Shown: positions 7,475 to 12,046 of the stretch, piece after piece
How the letters are laid out: each line of letters starts with the position of its first letter
Position numbering within the stretch: position 1 is the stretch's first letter
Source of the DNA: Candidatus Zixiibacteriota bacterium
GTDB taxonomy: Bacteria; Zixibacteria; MSB-5A5; GN15; PGXB01
Direction of reading: 5' to 3'
DNA length: 12,046 bases
NCBI GenBank assembly: GCA_030591405.1
Contig: JAUVBC010000030.1
Span: 1 to 12,046, forward strand
Notes under the pieces: model-generated
What the model saw: only the letters and a program-made list of their open reading frames with translations
What the model was told of the DNA's origin: nothing
Databases searched by the model: none
Position numbers and translations under genes: made by a program

Positions 7475-7766
7475 GGAAAAAAACATATTTTTTATTATAG
7501 ATAACCTGTTAAGATACAATCACTAAGAAATAAAAATATACCTTATACATCTAATACCTTCAGTTATATATATTTCCGGATTGTTCTTGTATTCAGGCAG
7601 TTCAAAAATAAGTTCATATCAATTCCATAAAGTGTGGGGCGACAACAATATATTTTATCCAAACAATTTTTTATAATCTGCCTCCTCATTTCAATTCGAA
7701 TAAAATGAAGGCTGTGGGACAAACAGTTACATAGTTTTTTTAAAATATCCCTACATCCCGCCCAAA
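7475..7766. other. AT-rich divergent intergenic region without a recognised gene
   Basis: This is the middle of the 421-bp gap between mraZ and the C25 peptidase gene. No coding sequence with a credible start, no tRNA-like fold and no CRISPR-like repeat was seen. It is strongly AT-rich. Two related plus-strand words occur, TGTGGGGCGACAA (7633-7645) and TGTGGGACAA (7713-7722), starting 80 bp apart. An isolated TATAAT at 7672-7677 (plus) lacks a good -35 at the right distance. The region probably carries upstream control sites for one or both divergent genes. Confidence 0.5.
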
Positions 7767-7782
7767 AGGCAAACCACTTGCA
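7767..7782 (+). promoter_or_regulatory. Candidate sigma54 (-24/-12) promoter of the C25 peptidase gene
   Basis: AGGCAAACCACTTGCA has the diagnostic GG (7768-7769) and GC (7780-7781) separated by exactly ten bases, and matches the consensus TGGCACG-N4-TTGCA in GGCA and in all of TTGCA. Transcription would start about 7793, giving a leader of about 29 nt with the ribosome binding site well placed. No good sigma70 promoter competes on this strand. This is a pattern match to one site; RpoN and an enhancer-binding protein are not in the window, so it stays a candidate. Confidence 0.42.
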
Positions 7783-7809
7783 ATAACACCAATTGACTCA
7801 AATTGAAAC

Positions 7810-7817
7810 AGGAGAAG
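7810..7817 (+). promoter_or_regulatory. Ribosome binding site of the C25 peptidase gene
   Basis: AGGAGAAG, with GGAG seven bases before the ATG at 7822, is a strong Shine-Dalgarno and supports this start, which also gives a clean signal peptide. Confidence 0.85.
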
Positions 7818-7821
7818 TCGG

Positions 7822-10161
7822 ATGAAACTGAGAAAAACATCTTTTATCATTGTTTTTTGCCTTTTAATAGGATTATCAGCTATGGCCGATACCATTGAAT
7901 TGAGCTTCTCCCCCGACTCTCTGCTTCAATCTGATAACAATAATAATTATATCTACCCAAAAACTCAGACAATTACGGTCAACCCGGAACTATCGCTGCC
8001 GGTGAAAACAGTTTATATAAATTCATCAGCCAGTCTCTCTGACATTAATGTTTCGGTTGAAGGACTTGATCAATCACTTCTTGGAATGGTACCGGAAGAT
8101 CAAATAAAATTTAGCGGTTTGATAACGGCACTTGAAAACAGGCAAAAAACTTCGCCATTGCATGATATCTCAAATTTTGAAAATGTTCAATATGACAAAC
8201 AGATCATCAAAAAGGGCGACTTAACTATAATTGCTCTTTCAGTTTTACCGATTACTATCGATAAAGATAATAATCTTACATTGAACACCAAAATAACTAT
8301 CAGCATCGATGCACCCCAGAACGGCACCTATACCGGCGAATCTCTTTTTTCGGCGCTCAATAATTATTCATCAGATCATAACAATATGTTTTCAAGTAAA
8401 GTAGGCTCTTCTGATGGCGGCGATGCAGTTCCCAAATATGTTATTATCACTTCACCCGATCTTGCTCCGGCTTTCGAAGATCTGGTTGAATTCAAAAATG
8501 CTACTGGAATCCCGACTATCATCAAGTTTACCGATTCAATTTATACCAATTATTCCGGTATCGATAATATTGAAAAGATTCGAAATTATCTGATAGATTT
8601 TTATAATAACGGCGGCGAATATGTTCTATTGGGTGGTAATGATGTTGTTGTCCCGGTTAGATATTTGTATTATTACAATACCAGTACAGCACCCTCGGAT
8701 CCATATAATCTGATGCCGTCCGATCTGTATTATGCCGACCTTGACGGCGACTGGGATCTTGATGGCGATGGTATCTGGGGTGAGCCGACCCATGACTCCC
8801 CGGATATAGTTCCGGAACTTTTAGTCGGACGATTGCCGGTTATGACAATAGAGGCAATTGAAAATTATGTCTCCAAACTTATTCTGTATCAGACAAATCC
8901 CGGCAATGGCGATTTTGATTATCTCGAAAAAACTTTAATTTTCAGCTCCGATCAGATGCGCGACTATCCGTCGATGGGACAACATGGTTATATCGCCAAT
9001 GAACTGCCCGTCAATGTTTTTTGCGATACGGCGCAAACTATCGAAATGCCGGATGGGATCGACGCCAGCCCAACCAATCCGAATGGCGCCGAAGGAATTA
9101 ATAAAATATCCGAAGGTTTTGGTTTTATCCACATTCTGGCGCATGGCCGTCGCGATGGTTTCAGGGTGAAGGCCTCCGGTTATGATGGCTGGCCGGCATC
9201 ATTGATCCTTTCATCACCGCAGAACAGCCCTCACGGGAGTCTGCTGAATCTGGAACCTAATGGAAAAGTGTCGCTGTACTATTCGCTTTCCTGTCAGGTC
9301 GGCGGATATGATCTTGATAGCACCAACAGCTTGCCCGATGACTGGTCGTTTGTCGAATCAGTTATTGCCGCGGAAAATGCCGGCGCAATTGGAATGGTCG
9401 CCTATTCCCGCTGGGGTTGGGTGTACTCCAGCTATTTTCTGGAGGCATCATTTACAAAACATCTTTACGGTGATGCTGAAGGCAGCCCGGTTAAGGCGAT
9501 GTATTACTCATGGCTCGATTACCCATATTATCGCGACTTGATATATGGACAGAATTTCTTTGGTGACCCAACTGTTAAGTACTATCAGACAAAACCGTCA
9601 AAGCTTAACCTTGACGTCTCGGCCAGCAAAGGTGCCGCCTCCTTTTTTGCATCGATTAACAACGCTCCAATTCCTGATGTGACGGTTGTAATAACGAAGA
9701 ATGGTGAGATTCTTGAGTCAGGCTTAACCGATGAAAACGGCAATTATGAATCGCAGGTCGATCTCTTATATGGAAATGATTATTATCTCACCGCCTACAA
9801 AGATAGTTGCACAATATTTAAGGTCGTTTACTCCCCGACCATCACGCTTGACGACAATGAAGAAACAAAACAACAGCTTCCCGAATATTATAGCCTGGAA
9901 CAGAATTTTCCGAATCCATTTAATCCTTCCACGACCATTCGCTATTCGCTTCCAAAAACTGACGAGGTAACTTTGGAGATATTTAATATTCTTGGTCAGC
10001 TAATAAGTAAATACAATCCCGGGTATCAACCGGCTGGCGAATACACTTACACCTGGAATGCAAGTGACGTACATAATCGGCCGCTATCATCAGGTATCTA
10101 TTTTTATCGACTTAAAACCGGTGAATTTATTGAAACTAAAAAGATGACGATGCTTAAGTAG
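7822..10161 (+). CDS. Secreted C25 (gingipain-family) cysteine peptidase with T9SS/FlgD-like C-terminal sorting domain
   Basis: A 779-residue exported protease of clan CD. Seen in order: a signal peptide (basic MKLRK, hydrophobic core, likely cleavage after AMA at 22); an N-terminal propeptide-like region (about 23-200); the C25 catalytic region (about 205-590), opening KYVIITSPDLAPAF and including VLLGGNDVVVPVR (268-280), an Asp-rich probable calcium loop YADLDGDWDLDGDG (304-317), HILAHG with catalytic H441, SLSCQVGG with catalytic C491, and FFGDPTVKYY (579-588). A carboxypeptidase-regulatory/Ig-like beta domain follows (about 595-670), then a terminal domain (about 690-779) with QNFPNPFNPSTTI and ending in SSGIYFYRLKTGEF. 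Such C-terminal domains direct type IX secretion in Bacteroidetes and are common on exported proteins of related candidate phyla. The catalytic dyad is assigned by family resemblance. The gene is monocistronic and convergent with the glycosyltransferases. Substrate and cleavage specificity cannot be read from the sequence. Confidence 0.9.
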   Translation: MKLRKTSFIIVFCLLIGLSAMADTIELSFSPDSLLQSDNNNNYIYPKTQTITVNPELSLPVKTVYINSSASLSDINVSVEGLDQSLLGMVPEDQIKFSGLITALENRQKTSPLHDISNFENVQYDKQIIKKGDLTIIALSVLPITIDKDNNLTLNTKITISIDAPQNGTYTGESLFSALNNYSSDHNNMFSSKVGSSDGGDAVPKYVIITSPDLAPAFEDLVEFKNATGIPTIIKFTDSIYTNYSGIDNIEKIRNYLIDFYNNGGEYVLLGGNDVVVPVRYLYYYNTSTAPSDPYNLMPSDLYYADLDGDWDLDGDGIWGEPTHDSPDIVPELLVGRLPVMTIEAIENYVSKLILYQTNPGNGDFDYLEKTLIFSSDQMRDYPSMGQHGYIANELPVNVFCDTAQTIEMPDGIDASPTNPNGAEGINKISEGFGFIHILAHGRRDGFRVKASGYDGWPASLILSSPQNSPHGSLLNLEPNGKVSLYYSLSCQVGGYDLDSTNSLPDDWSFVESVIAAENAGAIGMVAYSRWGWVYSSYFLEASFTKHLYGDAEGSPVKAMYYSWLDYPYYRDLIYGQNFFGDPTVKYYQTKPSKLNLDVSASKGAASFFASINNAPIPDVTVVITKNGEILESGLTDENGNYESQVDLLYGNDYYLTAYKDSCTIFKVVYSPTITLDDNEETKQQLPEYYSLEQNFPNPFNPSTTIRYSLPKTDEVTLEIFNILGQLISKYNPGYQPAGEYTYTWNASDVHNRPLSSGIYFYRLKTGEFIETKKMTMLK

Positions 10162-10176
10162 TGCAAATATCACCAC

Positions 10177-11049
10177 CTATAATTTTACTACTCTATGATA
10201 CCATGCTCTCGGATAAGAGAGCAGTATTAAAAACACACACCAAAACAGGGCGGTAATTTTACTCGGTATAGTTTCACTATATTTTCTATAATATTTCACA
10301 ATCGCTCGGTGCCATTCCATTACCATTTGCGGTTTCATTTTCCTGATTGTTCCGCCATAATAATGCTCGATCACAGCCGTTGGATAGTACAGATTAATAT
10401 ATCCGTTTTCTTTTGCCCGGCGGCAGAAATCGACATCATTAAAAAATATCCGAAACTGCTCATCAAAACCGCCGATTTTATCAAGCACCGACCTTTTAAC
10501 CATTAAAGCCGCACCCATCGGTTGATCGACTTCCGCTTCCAGCAAATGATCAAACCAACCCATTTTCCAAAATGAAAATATTTTTGATTTCGGAAACAGC
10601 TTTGACAACCCCAGAAATGTGAATATTAAATCACGATATCTCGGAAAGGCGCGACATGCTTTTTGAAGCTGTCCGTCAAATCCGATAAATTTTGGACCGA
10701 TTGTACCAATATTCGGATCACTTTTCATTCGCTCGGCAAGTTTGACAATAGCATCATCAACAATTCTTGTATCCTGATTTAAGAGAAGAATATATTCTCC
10801 AGTAGTCTTTTCAAATCCCTGATTGACAGCTTTGGCAAATCCAAGATTCTTCATGTTTTTAATAAGCTGAATATTGGGGAATTTCTTCTCTATCAATTCA
10901 ACGGAACCATCGATAGAACCATTGTCAACTACGAGAATTTCAGATTCGACATTCTCAAGAGAATTTTGTACTGTTGTCAGACAATCCTCTATAAACTCCA
11001 TCCCGTTGAAACTGATCACGACCACTGATATATATTTATTTTCTTTCAT
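10177..11049 (-). CDS. Glycosyltransferase family 2, rhamnosyltransferase (WbbL)-like
   Basis: This 290-residue GT-A-fold enzyme probably transfers a sugar from a nucleotide-sugar donor during surface polysaccharide or O-antigen synthesis at the cytoplasmic membrane face. Seen: YISVVVISFNG at the N-terminus; VVDNGSIDGS (40-49) for nucleotide binding; LLLNQDTR with N91-Q92-D93 in place of the DXD motif, as in WbbL-type enzymes; MGAALMVKRSVL; GGFDEQFRIFFNDVDFCRR (193-211), containing the likely catalytic acidic residues; and HYYGGT. A hydrophobic C-terminal stretch (about 265-279) suggests membrane association. The ATG at 11049-11047 overlaps the upstream stop as TGATG; a GTG one codon earlier would overlap as GTGA. 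Either implies coupling to the upstream glycosyltransferase. The acceptor and the sugar cannot be determined. The stop is only 15 nt from the stop of the convergent peptidase gene. Confidence 0.88.
   Translation of the reverse strand: MKENKYISVVVISFNGMEFIEDCLTTVQNSLENVESEILVVDNGSIDGSVELIEKKFPNIQLIKNMKNLGFAKAVNQGFEKTTGEYILLLNQDTRIVDDAIVKLAERMKSDPNIGTIGPKFIGFDGQLQKACRAFPRYRDLIFTFLGLSKLFPKSKIFSFWKMGWFDHLLEAEVDQPMGAALMVKRSVLDKIGGFDEQFRIFFNDVDFCRRAKENGYINLYYPTAVIEHYYGGTIRKMKPQMVMEWHRAIVKYYRKYSETIPSKITALFWCVFLILLSYPRAWYHRVVKL
10204..10223. repeat. Perfect 7-bp inverted repeat near the convergent gene ends
   Basis: TGCTCTC and GAGAGCA flank a six-base loop (GGATAA), 42 bases after the peptidase stop and inside the last codons of the GT2 gene. 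No T-run follows on either strand, so it is not a classical intrinsic terminator. It might still slow or stabilise the peptidase transcript's 3' end, or be a coincidence of coding sequence. Confidence 0.3.
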
Positions 11050-12046
11050 CACACCAATCGATCAAGGACCGCTGCGTATTTTTTGGCCAAAACCGGCATC
11101 GTATATTTTTCGGCACCATATTCAAAGCTCTGTGTCGGCAAACTATTATTCATCTTCTTTTCCAAAACTGTTCTCAAATAGGTCACAACTTTTTCTGAAT
11201 CATAGTCGGTAATCGAAGTTCCATACGGATAATCATCAAGTAAGGATGCTATATCAGAGTTTGCCGGCACCAGACCCAAAACCGGTTTGCCAGATACCAG
11301 ATAATCAAAAACTCGTCCCGGAAGAATATTATACTCGTCGAATTTGTTAACACCTATATACAAAATGTCACAAGGCAACAATTCCTCAATCGCTCGGGAT
11401 CGTTCAAGATAACCCTTTTTTACTACTATCTTACCCAGAGCATACTTATTTATCAAATTATCAAATTCGGAATCAGTATAACCGGCATGAATAATTTGTA
11501 TTTTTTCTTCCAATATTTTATTACTGTCAATTATTTTTCTGACTGCTTCAAACAGCGGCTCCACCGGAACCAGATAATTGAATGTACCTAATAAACCAAT
11601 CGTAAGTTTTTCGTTAGTGATCTCATGGGATTTCTGCCACTTTTCTAAAACTGATCGGTCAGAACCATTCATGATTACCTCGCCACGACTATAATATTTC
11701 TTGATGTCATGATTCACTGAAATAATCTGATCGGCTTGTTTCTGTATTTGATTTTTGAGTCGCAGCGAATAGTTTCTTTTTGGCCCATCAGTATATATTT
11801 TCTCAATCGGAAGTGAAAACCAATAATCCCTCAAATCAGCCACCCAGGGTATTTGCGACATCTTCTTAACTTCCAAACCAAGCAGATTAACCGATGGCGG
11901 CGGAGCGGTTGTTATGACGGCTGAAATATCGTGACTTTGTATCAGCGCTTTAAGTTTTCTTTTGGCAAAATATGTCCAGCCTCGTTTCAAATCGGGAAAA
12001 TAAAACGGTAATTGACGGCTCATATTCGGATACCCGGATTGTCCCA
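11049..12046 (-). CDS. GT4-like glycosyltransferase (5' end beyond window edge)
   Basis: A GT-B-fold glycosyltransferase, probably of the same polysaccharide pathway as the downstream GT2. The reading frame stays open past the first ATG (12023-12021) to the window edge. The visible protein begins around the ...PFYFPDLKRGW... segment, which in related enzymes lies about 100 residues into the N-terminal domain, so the true start is outside and at least 331 residues are present. Counting from that ATG: TTAPPPSVNLLGL (38-50), WVADLRDYW (60-68), the linker to the C-terminal domain with LLGTFNYLVPVEPLFEA (144-160), and the donor-site region LPGRVFDYLVSGKPVLGL (234-251). The usual FEYL-type glutamate is aspartate (D240), so the EX7E motif is degenerate. 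The stop overlaps the start of the GT2 gene. Family assignment is by fold-level resemblance; donor and acceptor are unknown. Confidence 0.82.
   Translation of the reverse strand, partial: GQSGYPNMSRQLPFYFPDLKRGWTYFAKRKLKALIQSHDISAVITTAPPPSVNLLGLEVKKMSQIPWVADLRDYWFSLPIEKIYTDGPKRNYSLRLKNQIQKQADQIISVNHDIKKYYSRGEVIMNGSDRSVLEKWQKSHEITNEKLTIGLLGTFNYLVPVEPLFEAVRKIIDSNKILEEKIQIIHAGYTDSEFDNLINKYALGKIVVKKGYLERSRAIEELLPCDILYIGVNKFDEYNILPGRVFDYLVSGKPVLGLVPANSDIASLLDDYPYGTSITDYDSEKVVTYLRTVLEKKMNNSLPTQSFEYGAEKYTMPVLAKKYAAVLDRLV

Noticed and set aside
7494..7499. TATAAT on the minus strand as the -10 of a second mraZ promoter
   Set aside because: The hexamer at 17 bases upstream (TGATTG) is a poor -35; the TTGACT/CTTAAT pair is better placed.
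7672..7677. TATAAT on the plus strand as the -10 of the peptidase gene
   Set aside because: No -35-like hexamer at 16-18 bases upstream, and it would leave a leader of about 140 nt; such hexamers are expected by chance in AT-rich DNA.
7790..7806. CAATT/AATTG dyad just before the peptidase ribosome site as an operator or riboswitch element
   Set aside because: Only five A/T-rich base pairs; expected by chance in this composition.
10204..10223. Intrinsic terminator for the peptidase gene
   Set aside because: The stem is only 7 bp and is followed by GTATTAAAAAC on the plus strand and ATGGTATC on the minus strand, with no T-run.
11049..12023. GT4 gene as a complete 324-residue protein starting at 12023
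   Set aside because: The frame is open to the window edge and the N-terminal Rossmann start expected for GT-B enzymes is missing, so the gene is best treated as cut by the window.
1..12046. CRISPR array, tRNA/rRNA, insertion sequence, toxin-antitoxin or defence module
   Set aside because: Both strands were read for spaced repeats, clover-leaf-like motifs, transposase motifs and terminal inverted repeats; none was seen, and nearly all DNA is occupied by recognised genes.

Overview
The window looks like a chromosomal segment of a diderm, FCB-type bacterium (Bacteroidetes/Chlorobi-like or a related candidate phylum such as Zixibacteria). This rests on three things seen here: a division-and-cell-wall (dcw) cluster headed by mraZ, a MurE carrying the DNPR signature of meso-diaminopimelate ligases, and a large secreted gingipain-type (C25) peptidase ending in the 'QNFPNPFNPSTTI' type of C-terminal sorting/FlgD-like domain. 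The phylum is an inference; no rRNA or other marker gene is present.

Layout. Positions 1-7400, minus strand: the head of a dcw operon in canonical order, mraZ > rsmH > ftsL-like > ftsI (PBP with two PASTA domains) > murE > murF > mraY (cut by the left edge). The junctions are very tight: 26-nt overlap, 4-nt gap, 11-nt overlap, 6-nt gap, 4-nt overlap, 1-nt gap. This indicates one transcript with translational coupling. Positions 7401-7821: an AT-rich divergent control region. On the mraZ side there is a good sigma70-type promoter and four 10-bp-spaced MraZ-box-like repeats running from the -10 to the Shine-Dalgarno. On the other side there is a candidate sigma54 (-24/-12) element and a strong ribosome binding site. 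Positions 7822-10161, plus strand: the secreted C25 peptidase. Positions 10177-12046, minus strand: two overlapping glycosyltransferase genes (GT2 rhamnosyltransferase-like and GT4-like, the latter running off the right edge), convergent with the peptidase gene.

How it fits together. MurE, MurF and MraY are successive steps of peptidoglycan precursor synthesis: meso-DAP addition, D-Ala-D-Ala addition, then transfer to undecaprenyl phosphate. FtsL and FtsI belong to the septal synthesis machinery. MraZ is probably the cluster's own transcription regulator, acting on the repeat array in front of it, and RsmH methylates 16S rRNA. The peptidase and the glycosyltransferases are separate surface or secretion functions that happen to lie next to the cluster. 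No CRISPR array, tRNA, rRNA, insertion sequence or defence module was recognised. The most interesting parts are the divergent control region and the peptidase it drives.
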